Below are positions 6,647 to 14,326 of a stretch of 19,664 nucleotides of DNA, in pieces. The notes under the pieces were generated by a model, which saw only the letters and a list, made by a program, of their open reading frames with translations, made no database searches and was not told where the DNA came from. How positions within the stretch are numbered: position 1 is the first letter of the stretch; each line of letters starts with the position of its first letter. Both the position numbers and the translations under genes were made by a program. Source of the DNA: an uncultured Oscillospiraceae bacterium (lineage in GTDB: Bacteria; Bacillota; Clostridia; Oscillospirales; Acutalibacteraceae); assembly GCA_900542375.1 (NCBI GenBank), contig UQNI01000040.1, forward strand, positions 1 to 19,664, given 5' to 3'.

Positions 6647-7249
6647 TTATTCAATTTTCATAGATGACATTTGTTCTTTGCTGCATCCAAATTTTTCACC
6701 ATATTTAATCCAGTATTTTGTAGAAGCCTTTACAAAGGATTGTTTGGATAATGGTAGTGTAACCGATAAATGTCCTATTTTTCTGTTTGCAATCAATTTA
6801 GCCAGCTTTTTTATTTTCCCTTTCACCAAAAAGGATAATGGTGTTGTTAAAAATGCCTCACCGGCTCCAATTGCCAATGTAGAGCAAAATTCATATTTAT
6901 TCTGCTTGCAGAATAAACGCATCATGTCCAATGCAACATTATTTTGCTCCGGCTCGATAAAGCCGCAGTTAATTAAAATATGAACTTTTGGTTTTGGTTC
7001 TATTTGATATGTTTCTAATGTCTTTAAGAAATTTAACAAAGTGGAAGGTATTCCATCTGCATATAAGGGAAATACAAACAAGATGTCTGAGCAACCTTCG
7101 ATACCGTTACAAATTTCACTGTGATTTTTCTTGTTTATGTTAAAAGATATTGTTTCACCGGAATAGTATTTTTGAAAAATCTCAGCGTAAAGTTTGGAAT
7201 TTGATTTTGGTGCTCTGGGACTGCCATTAATAATGATTGTTTTTACCAT
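6647..7249 (-). CDS. NAD(P)H-dependent FMN reductase-like flavoprotein
   Basis: This 200-residue cytosolic protein has a flavodoxin-like fold. The N-terminal strand and phosphate-binding loop IIINGSPRAPKSNSK (5-19) and the second flavin-contact segment VFPLYADGIPSTLLNFL (59-75) match NADPH-dependent FMN reductase and flavodoxin_2 relatives. It has no cysteine cluster, unlike its partner, and the substrate is not evident. It overlaps the upstream gene at 7243-7249, so the two are translationally coupled; GAGG at the end of the upstream gene serves as its ribosome binding site. A terminator follows immediately. It is likely an oxidoreductase acting with the upstream protein. Confidence 0.8.
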   Translation of the reverse strand: MVKTIIINGSPRAPKSNSKLYAEIFQKYYSGETISFNINKKNHSEICNGIEGCSDILFVFPLYADGIPSTLLNFLKTLETYQIEPKPKVHILINCGFIEPEQNNVALDMMRLFCKQNKYEFCSTLAIGAGEAFLTTPLSFLVKGKIKKLAKLIANRKIGHLSVTLPLSKQSFVKASTKYWIKYGEKFGCSKEQMSSMKIE

Positions 7250-7746
7250 GAGGCAACCTCCTGTTCCACTGTTGCTGTTAAATCTTCCTTCGCAACAAAT
7301 ACAATACGATAAGAAGAAAAACTCATATTATTCGCATTGCGGGCAACCAATCGGGTAAAAATATTCTTTTCTTCTTGAGATAGTTCTCCATATGCGATAA
7401 TAACGGCCTCTTTATCTTTTACTGCCCGCTGGACATGATGTGTCTCATTGTTATAAATACGGATAAATGCTTGTTGTATAGGAATTGCACGTTCCAACAT
7501 CGTTTTCATAACAGTATCATAAGAGCCGTATTTTATATGAGAGACATAAATGATTTTTTCACTGTCTGCTATGATTGGATATACTTTTACGGCATCATCT
7601 CTTATCACACATTTTCCCGGCGTTTTGGTCCAACATCCGAAACAGCCGACACAATTGGAAATTTTTAATGCGGATAAATCAATATACATTTCATTTTCTG
7701 TTTTCAAACTAACAGTTAAGGGGGTATCTGATAACAATAGTTTCAT
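7243..7746 (-). CDS. Flavodoxin-family protein with CxxCxxC motif
   Basis: This 167-residue protein resembles short flavodoxin-fold oxidoreductases found next to FMN reductases in Clostridia. CVGCFGCWTKTPGKCVI at 32-48 holds three cysteines in C-x2-C-x2-C spacing plus a fourth, as in iron-sulfur flavoproteins and related reductases. HIKYGSYDTVMKTMLERAIP (93-112) matches the second flavin-contact loop. The N-terminal phosphate loop is weak, so FMN binding may need the partner protein. The start at 7746 has AGGAGG upstream. It is the first gene of a two-gene operon with a visible promoter at 7781-7809. The substrate is unknown. Confidence 0.75.
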   Translation of the reverse strand: MKLLLSDTPLTVSLKTENEMYIDLSALKISNCVGCFGCWTKTPGKCVIRDDAVKVYPIIADSEKIIYVSHIKYGSYDTVMKTMLERAIPIQQAFIRIYNNETHHVQRAVKDKEAVIIAYGELSQEEKNIFTRLVARNANNMSFSSYRIVFVAKEDLTATVEQEVASW

Positions 7747-7780
7747 AGAATTCCTCCTATGCTAATATGAATATAGAAAC

Positions 7781-7809
7781 ATGATATCAAATTTACTTAT
7801 TTTATGCAA
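7781..7809 (-). promoter_or_regulatory. Promoter of the flavoprotein operon
   Basis: On the minus strand, TTGCAT (7809-7804) and TATCAT (7786-7781) are separated by 17 bp. They lie about 35 bp upstream of the 7746 start. Confidence 0.65.
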
Positions 7810-7843
7810 TCATAAAAGGAACGTAAAATTAATCGTCCAATCA

Positions 7844-7875
7844 AAAAAACAGCCGCATATGTATGGCTGTTTTTT
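7844..7875 (-). terminator. Terminator of the small cysteine-rich gene
   Basis: The 11-bp stem AAAAAACAGCC / GGCTGTTTTTT has a 10-nt loop and begins 8 bases after the stop of the 7884-8096 gene. It is symmetrical, but only the minus strand has a gene leading into it. Confidence 0.85.
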
Positions 7876-7883
7876 ACTTTATA

Positions 7884-8096
7884 TCAAAGTTTAAAATCTT
7901 CTTTTGTAAATTTGGCAAGAGGAGGTCTTTTTTTGGGAGTTCTTAGGAGAGGGTCGTAAGCAAATTTTTTACATTTACCATTTTCGTCTATCTCGCAATG
8001 AACTGCGCAGTTTGGAGATAGTTCGGGCGTTGTATTGTGGCTGCAATACTCACAGTTAGGGTCAATGCGAGTACCGTATAAAGATGTATGTTTCAC
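7884..8096 (-). CDS. Small cysteine-rich protein, unknown function
   Basis: This 70-residue hydrophilic protein has four cysteines arranged as C-x2-C (residues 15-18), C30 and C34, plus C43. The early part (NCEYCSHNTTPELSPNCAVHCEID) looks like a small metal-binding or zinc-ribbon-like fold. The tail is rich in basic residues and proline. I recall similar short proteins as uncharacterised in Clostridia but cannot name a function. The start is GTG at 8096, with GGGTGG about 7 bases upstream. It lies 56 bp after the ylbJ stop in the same direction, so it may share the ylbJ transcript, and its own terminator follows. Confidence 0.75.
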   Translation of the reverse strand: MKHTSLYGTRIDPNCEYCSHNTTPELSPNCAVHCEIDENGKCKKFAYDPLLRTPKKRPPLAKFTKEDFKL

Positions 8097-8152
8097 TGTA
8101 TTACCACCCTTCCCGATATTTTTTCTATTATATCATTGTTTTTTGTTTTTTT

Positions 8153-9277
8153 CTACCCTTTTGCTTTTGATTTTCTGCGTTCCAATCCGACAGAAAACAA
8201 GAAAATGACACAACAGGCTACTAACGCAATTCCGGCAGGCCATGAATAAGAAATCATGCCGGATATTTGTTCGGAAGTATTTTGAAAAACATAGGCTGCA
8301 GGCTGTGGAAACAGAGGAAGAAATAACATGGTTACCAGTGCGGCTATGATTCCGTGGATGAACCGGAATGCAATAAATTTCAATTTGGAAATTCCACACT
8401 TTAAGGTAGCTGCAAAGATTTGAAAATGTACGCAAAATCCACCAAATCCAAGGCCGAATGCCACCAAAGCAATGGGAGCATTTAAGGAGGCGGTATCTAC
8501 ACATCCGCTGGTGATTTCTGTTAGCAATGAAACGATGGAGGCTGCGATGGGTGCAGGCATGTGCAACCGCAGCAGTAATTGGCAAATTCCTTGAGCAATT
8601 CCTGTTGCATGCAGCAAAGACAAAAATGCTGAAAATATAATGACAAATGCACTCATATTCATAAGACCTTTAGCGGCGTCCAATGTAGATTCCACCAAAG
8701 GGGATTGGGAAGAACGTTCGGAAGATACTACAGTATGACAAGGTTCTTTTTTGAATCGTGCGATAATGCCAAGGGTAATACCGATGACCAGCATGGCTGC
8801 AATTTGAGAGAAAAACAGCAAAAGTCCCATCAGTGCATTTTGCAGCAATGTACTGCCGACTACACTGATAATAAAGGCAGGTCCTGCATTGACGCAAAAG
8901 TACAGCATCCGCTGCGCCTGTTTCTGTGTAATAGCACCTTGCTCCAACAAAGACATACAACCTCGTGCACCTACAGGATATCCGCCAATCATGCTCATAA
9001 TAATCACAGAACCTGCACTGCCGGGAAGATAAAACAAAAATTGAATCACAGGCTGTAACAGTTTACCGATGAATTTGGAAATACCGGAATGGATGATAAA
9101 AGAGGAAAGTACCATAAACGGAAACAAAGAAGGCACCAATGTGTATAAACAATAACTGATTCCGTTGGATGCACCGTTGCGCACATCATTTGGAAAGAGC
9201 AAAATTCCCAGTGCACATGCAATAATAATCAAACACAATAAAATTGTTTTACAAAGATATAAGAAACGTGTGCGCAT
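8153..9277 (-). CDS. ylbJ: Sporulation integral membrane protein YlbJ
   Basis: This 374-residue polytopic membrane protein matches YlbJ, which in B. subtilis is made in the mother cell under sigma-E and is needed for normal spore cortex. Hydrophobic helices lie at about 7-27, 45-64, 70-98, 128-148, 150-173, 208-225, 240-255, 270-290, 305-322 and 348-366. Conserved features are the LVPSLFPFMVLSSF segment (47-60), MIGGYPVGARG (96-106) and AGPAFIISVVG (131-141), all typical of nucleoside-recognition/Gate-type proteins. The start at 9277 is chosen because AAGGAGGATACC lies directly upstream; a further 89 codons of open frame upstream look non-native. It is divergent from yqfC. Confidence 0.9.
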   Translation of the reverse strand: MRTRFLYLCKTILLCLIIIACALGILLFPNDVRNGASNGISYCLYTLVPSLFPFMVLSSFIIHSGISKFIGKLLQPVIQFLFYLPGSAGSVIIMSMIGGYPVGARGCMSLLEQGAITQKQAQRMLYFCVNAGPAFIISVVGSTLLQNALMGLLLFFSQIAAMLVIGITLGIIARFKKEPCHTVVSSERSSQSPLVESTLDAAKGLMNMSAFVIIFSAFLSLLHATGIAQGICQLLLRLHMPAPIAASIVSLLTEITSGCVDTASLNAPIALVAFGLGFGGFCVHFQIFAATLKCGISKLKFIAFRFIHGIIAALVTMLFLPLFPQPAAYVFQNTSEQISGMISYSWPAGIALVACCVIFLFSVGLERRKSKAKG

Positions 9278-9345
9278 TGGTATCCTCCTTTCTGATTGTG
9301 GTGCATTTACCACCTGTTTGTCAGTATTGTTGTAAGTTTCTATAG

Positions 9346-9373
9346 CATGTATATGCCAATGAGTGATTTTTAT
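9346..9373 (-). promoter_or_regulatory. Possible sigma-E type promoter of ylbJ
   Basis: On the minus strand, ATA (9373-9371) is followed after about 17 bp by a CATATACATG segment that resembles the sigma-E -10 CATACAnT. Mother-cell expression of ylbJ is known in Bacillus, which makes this plausible, but the match is partial. Confidence 0.3.
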
Positions 9374-9429
9374 TGCTAAAAGTGCATAATCTTGTGAAAG
9401 AAACGTTTTGGAAAGGGCGGCTTTTATAT

Positions 9430-9741
9430 ATGAATAAAGCACAACGCGGTGTTGAGAAACGTCAGGAAAAAGGAAATGTACGCGGGCTGAATAAAATTGC
9501 AAGCGTATTACAACTGCCGGCAGCAGTGATTGCAGGTGTGGCACATATGGAAGTAAGCGGAAATCACGAGGTGGTTCTGGAGGGCTGCGGCGGCATTATT
9601 GAATATACAGACGATGTTGTAAGGGTGAAAACCGGAAAATCAATCACCAAATTCAATGGAAAAAATCTTGAGATTAAATGTATCCAAATAGATTCATTAA
9701 TCATTCAGGGATTTATTACATCCATTGAATTTCAGTTTTGA
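9430..9741 (+). CDS. yqfC: Sporulation protein YqfC
   Basis: This 103-residue YabP/YqfC-family protein belongs to mother-cell sporulation gene sets. Visible features are the basic N-terminus, the LQLPAAVIAGVAHMEVSGNHEVVLEGCGGI core (28-57, family-typical) and the closing IQIDSLIIQGFITSIEF strand. The start at 9430 gives the normal family length (about 95-105 residues); an upstream ATG at 9373 would add 19 unlike residues. AAAGGGCGG lies about 12 bases upstream. yqfD follows after 9 bp, the standard pair. Confidence 0.9.
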   Translation: MNKAQRGVEKRQEKGNVRGLNKIASVLQLPAAVIAGVAHMEVSGNHEVVLEGCGGIIEYTDDVVRVKTGKSITKFNGKNLEIKCIQIDSLIIQGFITSIEFQF

Positions 9742-9750
9742 GGTGAATCT

Positions 9751-10941
9751 ATGTTTGTATTAAATCTGATCCGCTGGTTTGTTGGATATGTCGTCTTTAC
9801 AGTAGAAGGAAACGGGCAGGAACGGTTTGTAAATTTGTGTGCCCGTTTTGGATATACGATTTGGAATGTAAGAAGAAAGGAATATTTTTTTGTCTCTATT
9901 TCACGGACAAAATATAGAATGCTGAAAAACTTAGCCAAACAAACAGGTGTAAAAATACGTATTTATAAAAAACATGGTCTGCCATTTGTCATGCATAAAT
10001 TTCCGAATATCAAAGGTATGCTGGCTGGATTGGCGGTTTTCATTGTTCTGTTAAGTTTTTTGTCTACCCGTGTGTGGAGCATACAGGTAGAAGGAAATCA
10101 AGAATTGAATTCAGATTTAATTCTGCTCACCGCTGAAGAAATCGGTTTAAAAGAAGGTATGGCAAGAAGTAAGCTGGATGTATTGTCCATTCAAAATCAA
10201 TTGATGATTGCATATCCGGAAATTGCGTGGATTTCCTTAAACACCAAAGGCAGTTCTGTTACCATTCGCATTGGTGAAAAAGAAGATAAGCCTGATATTT
10301 GGAACAGCGATAAAAAGGTAATGAACATCAAAGCGGCAAGAGACGGTCAAATTGTGAGAATGGAAGTGACGCACGGTACTCCTCAAGTAAAAATAGGAGA
10401 CGGTGTAGCAGAAGGACAATTGTTAGTAAGCGGAATTACGGAAACAAAATACAATCATTTGTTTACACGTGCAACGGCTAAAATTATAGCGGAGACAAAA
10501 CATACATATGAAATTAAAATACCACTGACACAAGATGAAAAAATACCAACCGGAAATGTGATTCGACGCAGAGCGTTAAAATTATTTGGATTTACCATGC
10601 CGATTACGTTTGAAGTAGAGCCAAAAGACAATAATGATTTGACCTATGAAAAAGATTTGGCGATTTACCGTGCAAAAACAAATGATGCCAATTTACCCGC
10701 AACCGTATATGAAGAAACTTGGACAGAATATCAGGTGCAGCAAATACAATTGACAGAAGAACAGGCTTTGCAAAAGGCAAAGGAGGAGTTGGAGAAACAA
10801 CAGAACGAAGCTTTAAAAGAAGATGATAAAATTTTATCAACAAATACAACGTATACCGTGGAAAACGGACAGTTGATTTTACGCGCGACCAGTGTGTGGG
10901 AAGAAAATATTGCCCAGGAATCTGAAATTTACGTGGAATAG
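9751..10941 (+). CDS. yqfD: Sporulation protein YqfD
   Basis: This 396-residue protein has a soluble N-terminal region (1-85), one membrane helix (about 89-106, GMLAGLAVFIVLLSFLS) and a large C-terminal domain outside the membrane with a POTRA-like start (VWSIQVEGNQELNSD). The tail has a charged helical part (TEEQALQKAKEELEKQQ, about 338-354). Domain order and length match YqfD (B. subtilis protein about 400 residues), a sigma-E dependent sporulation protein of unclear biochemical role. The ATG at 9751 has GAGGTG upstream, formed partly by the yqfC stop. It sits between yqfC and phoH as in Bacillus. Confidence 0.92.
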   Translation: MFVLNLIRWFVGYVVFTVEGNGQERFVNLCARFGYTIWNVRRKEYFFVSISRTKYRMLKNLAKQTGVKIRIYKKHGLPFVMHKFPNIKGMLAGLAVFIVLLSFLSTRVWSIQVEGNQELNSDLILLTAEEIGLKEGMARSKLDVLSIQNQLMIAYPEIAWISLNTKGSSVTIRIGEKEDKPDIWNSDKKVMNIKAARDGQIVRMEVTHGTPQVKIGDGVAEGQLLVSGITETKYNHLFTRATAKIIAETKHTYEIKIPLTQDEKIPTGNVIRRRALKLFGFTMPITFEVEPKDNNDLTYEKDLAIYRAKTNDANLPATVYEETWTEYQVQQIQLTEEQALQKAKEELEKQQNEALKEDDKILSTNTTYTVENGQLILRATSVWEENIAQESEIYVE

Positions 10942-10985
10942 TCGTAATTTTGGTACGAATATCCAAAAAAATGTTGTGAAATGCG

Positions 10986-11013
10986 TGACGAAAAGTGGAA
11001 TCTGTGGTATAAT
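10986..11013 (+). promoter_or_regulatory. Possible phoH promoter
   Basis: A perfect TATAAT is at 11008-11013 in the 147-bp gap before phoH. The upstream partner is weak (TGACGA at 10986-10991, 16-bp spacing). Placement fits housekeeping expression of phoH and the genes after it, separate from the sporulation pair upstream. Confidence 0.45.
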
Positions 11014-11088
11014 TTGTGATATACTATCTTGTAACAGAAGTATCATTTCAATTTTAAAATGGTGCAATTCATGTGCAAAGGTGATGGA

Positions 11089-12051
11089 ATGTTCGAACAA
11101 CGTATTAATATTGACCGTATGGAACAAGCAGTTGCTTTGTTTGGAAGCTTTGACGAGAATGTAAAGCTGATAGAACAGGTATACGGCGTAAAAATTGTTG
11201 GCAGAGATTCAGAAATAAAAGTTTCGGGAGAACCGGAGTCAGTTGCAAAAGCTGTGAAAACCATTGAAAGCTTATTAACTTTGATAAACAGAGGAGAAGC
11301 ACTCAGCGAGCAGAATGTTCGCTATTGTATTTCCATGGTTAACGAAGGCAGCGAAGAAAAAATTGAAACCTTGGCAGGTGACTGTATTTGTGTTACCTCA
11401 AAAGGCAAGCCGGTAAAACCCAAAACCTTTGGTCAAAAAAAGTATTGCAATACCATTAAAGAAAATACAATTACAATCGGCGTAGGTCCCGCAGGTACGG
11501 GTAAAACGTATTTGGCGGTTGCTATGGCGGTAACTGCATTCCGTGCGCAGCAGGTCAACCGTATTATTTTAACAAGACCTGCCGTAGAGGCAGGTGAAAA
11601 ACTAGGTTTTTTACCCGGAGATTTGCAGCAGAAGGTTGACCCGTATTTGAGACCTTTATATGACGCTTTGTTTGATATGCTGGGAGCGGAAACATATCAA
11701 AAATATTTGGAGCGCGGAAATATAGAGGTTGCGCCATTGGCGTACATGAGGGGAAGAACCTTGGATGACAGCTTTATTATTTTGGATGAAGCACAGAATA
11801 CAACGCCGGAACAAATGAAAATGTTTCTAACACGTTTGGGATTTAACTCCAAAATGGTTATTACAGGCGATGTAACCCAAATTGACTTGCCGGATGGACG
11901 AAAATCCGGGCTAAAAGATGTGATGAGTGTACTGAAACATATTGACGATATTGCACAAGTACACTTTAATGAAAAGGACGTAGTGCGCCACAGATTGGTG
12001 CAGAATATTATTAAGGCATATGAGGAACGTGAAGGAAAGGGGCAAAAATAG
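11089..12051 (+). CDS. phoH: PhoH-family ATPase
   Basis: This 320-residue cytosolic protein of the PhoH/PhoL family is an ATPase often encoded with ybeY and linked to RNA metabolism. An N-terminal KH-like part (about 1-105) precedes the ATPase domain. Walker A is GPAGTGKT (133-140) and Walker B is IILDEAQN (230-237), followed by TGDVTQIDLP (259-268), which resembles helicase motif III. LTRPAVEAGEKLGFLPGD (161-178) is the family signature. The start at 11089 is favoured by AAAGGTGATGG just before it; an ATG at 11059 is possible but has no site. ybeY starts 1 base after the stop, so the two are coupled. Confidence 0.95.
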   Translation: MFEQRINIDRMEQAVALFGSFDENVKLIEQVYGVKIVGRDSEIKVSGEPESVAKAVKTIESLLTLINRGEALSEQNVRYCISMVNEGSEEKIETLAGDCICVTSKGKPVKPKTFGQKKYCNTIKENTITIGVGPAGTGKTYLAVAMAVTAFRAQQVNRIILTRPAVEAGEKLGFLPGDLQQKVDPYLRPLYDALFDMLGAETYQKYLERGNIEVAPLAYMRGRTLDDSFIILDEAQNTTPEQMKMFLTRLGFNSKMVITGDVTQIDLPDGRKSGLKDVMSVLKHIDDIAQVHFNEKDVVRHRLVQNIIKAYEEREGKGQK

Positions 12052-12052
12052 C

Positions 12053-12562
12053 GTGGAGAAAATCAGAGTTATTATTCACAATGACCAGAAAGAAGTGAAA
12101 ATTCCGACCGGACTTAGAATGTTGGTACGCCGTTGCTGCAATGCAGTACTGCGTTTGGAGGAATTTGGCGCTCCTGCTGAAATCAGTGTGACATTTGTAG
12201 ATAATAAAAAAATTCATGAGCTGAACAAACAGTACCGCCATAAAGATGCGCCTACAGATGTATTGTCATTTCCAATGGGCGAAAACGGTGTTTATGATAT
12301 TAATCACGATACAGGAGCAAAAATTTTGGGAGACATTGTTATCTCCATGGAAAAAGCTGTGGAACAGGCAGAACGTTTCGACCATAGTTTAGACCGCGAA
12401 GTTGGTTATTTAACAGCTCATTCCGTATTGCACCTGTTAGGTTATGATCATGAACGCGGTGGTATTGACCGTGTACGTATGAGAGAAAAAGAAGAACAAG
12501 TGATGACACAGTTGGGACTTCCAAGTTCCAGCAGCTATGTACTGGAAGAGGATGAGGATTAA
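12053..12562 (+). CDS. ybeY: Endoribonuclease YbeY (16S rRNA maturation)
   Basis: This 169-residue zinc-dependent RNase acts in 16S rRNA 3' end processing and ribosome quality control. The metal motif HSVLHLLGYDH supplies H123, H127 and H133. The family segment YRHKDAPTDVLSFP (61-74) and LGDIVISME (92-100) are present. The start is GTG at 12053, preceded by GGAAAGGGG; an ATG at 12020 lies inside phoH and would add 11 unrelated residues. The length fits the family (about 155-165). Tight spacing to phoH and dgkA indicates one operon, and era further down serves the same 30S maturation process. Confidence 0.96.
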   Translation: MEKIRVIIHNDQKEVKIPTGLRMLVRRCCNAVLRLEEFGAPAEISVTFVDNKKIHELNKQYRHKDAPTDVLSFPMGENGVYDINHDTGAKILGDIVISMEKAVEQAERFDHSLDREVGYLTAHSVLHLLGYDHERGGIDRVRMREKEEQVMTQLGLPSSSSYVLEEDED

Positions 12563-12564
12563 CC

Positions 12565-13059
12565 GTGAATTTTCTCAGAGGCTTTCAGGCCGCATTCAGA
12601 GGAATTATACGCTGTATCAATCACGAAAGAAACATGCGAATTCATACAGTGGCTGCATTGTATGTATTCGTTTTTTCATTCTTTTTTGAATTCAGTATAA
12701 CCGGTTATGCAGTTTTGTTTACCGTGTTTGGATTGATTATGGCGTTGGAAATCGTAAATACAGGTTTGGAGGCTTTGGCAGACCAAATCTCTCCCGGATA
12801 CAGTCCTGTTGTAAAAGTGGTAAAAGATATTGCGGCAGGTGCTGTATTGATTATGGCAATTTTTGCGGTTGCGGTTGCAGTGGTGTTATTTTGGCAGCCG
12901 GAAGGTTTTATCCGTATGTACGAATATTTTTGTATTACTATGCCGATTATGTGGCTGCCGTTTGTAGTAGTTTCCGCACTTTGCCTTTGGTATATTGTAA
13001 AAGGTCCGATAGGAATGAAAAATTTCTTTTTAAAACATAAAAAATTCGAGGAAGAATAA
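12565..13059 (+). CDS. dgkA: Diacylglycerol/undecaprenol kinase family protein
   Basis: This 164-residue integral membrane kinase phosphorylates undecaprenol or diacylglycerol; Gram-positive members mainly recycle undecaprenol. Family motifs are NHERNMRIH (19-27), ALEIVNTGLEALAD (60-73, with E62, N65 and E69) and VVKDIAAGAVL (85-95). Helices lie at about 30-44, 47-68 and 90-110. An extra helix at about 124-145 (TMPIMWLPFVVVSALCLWYI) makes it longer than the about 120-residue Bacillus protein. The start is GTG at 12565, 2 bases after the ybeY stop, so coupled translation is likely. cdd, which follows dgkA in B. subtilis, is absent. Confidence 0.9.
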   Translation: MNFLRGFQAAFRGIIRCINHERNMRIHTVAALYVFVFSFFFEFSITGYAVLFTVFGLIMALEIVNTGLEALADQISPGYSPVVKVVKDIAAGAVLIMAIFAVAVAVVLFWQPEGFIRMYEYFCITMPIMWLPFVVVSALCLWYIVKGPIGMKNFFLKHKKFEEE

Positions 13060-13075
13060 AAAGGAGGGCATTTCT

Positions 13076-14038
13076 TTGCCTGATATGTCTCATATGAATA
13101 CCGGCAGCATTGCTGCGGCAAGATTAAATGAAGATGATTGCTCTGCATTTGTTGCAATTGTAGGACGCCCCAATGTGGGCAAATCTTCTCTTCTCAATAC
13201 TATGATTGGGCAAAAAGTGGCAATTGTCTCAAGCAAGCCACAAACAACCCGTACCAAAATCATGGGTGTACTGACCAAAGGGAAAAATCAATTGGTATTT
13301 TTGGATACCCCGGGGCTCCATAAACCACACAATGCTTTGGGCAATTATATGGTAAAATCCATTACGGATTCGGTAGCGGGAGTAGACGCTTGCCTTTTGG
13401 TAGTAGAAGCAGGTAAACCCGTTTCGGCGGCAGACAGAGATTTGATTGAAAAATTCAAATCTTCCAAATTACCTGCATTGCTGGCGATTAATAAAATTGA
13501 CTGCATCTCAGATAAATCCATTTTAATGGAACAAATTATCTCCTATACAGAACTATTTGATTTTGAAGCGATTGTTCCTGTTTCCGCCACAACCGGAAGC
13601 GGTGTGAATGATTTAATCGGAGAACTGGAAAAACTATGTCAGCCAGGCGGACATTTTTTTGCGGAAGATGCATTGACAGACCAGCCTGAACGGGTTTTGG
13701 CAGGTGAAATTATCCGCGAAAAATTACTGCGTCTGCTGGACAAAGAAATTCCTCATGGAGTTGCGGTTGTAGTAGAGCGTATGCGTGAACGTGAAAATCA
13801 ACCGGATATGTTAGATATTGACGCAGTGATTTATTGCGAACGAGACAACCATAAAGGGATTATTATAGGGAAAAAGGGTTCTATGTTAAAACGTGTGGGG
13901 TCTTATGCCCGTGAAGATATGGAACGCTTTTTTGACTGCAAAATTAATTTGCAGCTGTGGGTAAAAGTAAAAGAGGACTGGAGAAACCGCCAGCGTATTT
14001 TACAAAGTTTAGGTTACGGAAAAACAGATTTTGAATAA
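13076..14038 (+). CDS. era: GTPase Era
   Basis: This 320-residue GTPase binds the 3' end of 16S rRNA and is needed for 30S assembly. G motifs are GRPNVGKSS (30-38), the QTTR switch (56-59), DTPG (77-80), NKID (139-142) and SAT (170-172). The C-terminal KH domain has GIIIGKKGSMLKRVG (261-275). The protein is about 20 residues longer than usual at the N-terminus. The start TTG at 13076 is chosen for the strong AAGGAGGG 7 bases upstream; ATG at 13085 or 13094 would lie too far from it. It follows dgkA by 16 bp. Confidence 0.97.
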   Translation: MPDMSHMNTGSIAAARLNEDDCSAFVAIVGRPNVGKSSLLNTMIGQKVAIVSSKPQTTRTKIMGVLTKGKNQLVFLDTPGLHKPHNALGNYMVKSITDSVAGVDACLLVVEAGKPVSAADRDLIEKFKSSKLPALLAINKIDCISDKSILMEQIISYTELFDFEAIVPVSATTGSGVNDLIGELEKLCQPGGHFFAEDALTDQPERVLAGEIIREKLLRLLDKEIPHGVAVVVERMRERENQPDMLDIDAVIYCERDNHKGIIIGKKGSMLKRVGSYAREDMERFFDCKINLQLWVKVKEDWRNRQRILQSLGYGKTDFE

Positions 14039-14155
14039 CACATCTTGTGTGTAGATTTTGTTAAAACTTGTCTATCGATCCAAAAATTTTCTTTCATAAC
14101 TTCCCCTTAAATTGTGAATACTGGTAGTAAAGGAATTGAAGGGAGAGTCAGTTCA

Positions 14156-14326
14156 ATGATGGATGCATATGCGGCTTGGCATATTTTTGAGCAGACAGGC
14201 AAAGTAGAGGATTATATTCGTTACAGTCAAATGAAATCGTTAGAGGAGTTCAATTCACAGGAGGCTATCCATGCAGATCAACACCGACGGATTGGTGATA
14301 ATGGAGAGAACGGTAGGGGAAAGTGA
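14156..14326 (+). CDS. yqzL: YqzL-like small protein
   Basis: This 56-residue protein lies between era and recO, the place of yqzL in Firmicutes. WHIFEQTGKVEDYIRYSQMKS (residues 8-28) matches the short YqzL signature (W..F..TG....Y). Function is unknown in the family. The start is one of two adjacent ATGs (14156 or 14159), with GAAGGGAG about 11 bases upstream. It overlaps recO by 56 bp in another frame, so its last 18 residues are read over recO; this tail is longer and more polar than in the Bacillus protein. Confidence 0.7.
   Translation: MMDAYAAWHIFEQTGKVEDYIRYSQMKSLEEFNSQEAIHADQHRRIGDNGENGRGK

Noticed and set aside
8133..9058. Several 90-150 codon open frames overlapping ylbJ on both strands
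   Set aside because: They are shadows of ylbJ. Their compositions (cysteine-, histidine- and arginine-rich without pattern) are typical of alternate frames.
9373..9429. Upstream ATG for yqfC adding 19 residues
   Set aside because: There is no ribosome binding site before 9373, and the added residues do not fit YqfC, whose usual length is met from 9430.
9278..9544. N-terminal extension of ylbJ by 89 residues
   Set aside because: A strong AAGGAGG site directly precedes the ATG at 9277, and the extension crosses the divergent promoter region and the yqfC start.
14040..14057. ACACA-TCT-TGTGT hairpin after era as a terminator
   Set aside because: The stem is only 5 bp and the following sequence has no proper T-run; yqzL and recO probably continue on the same transcript.
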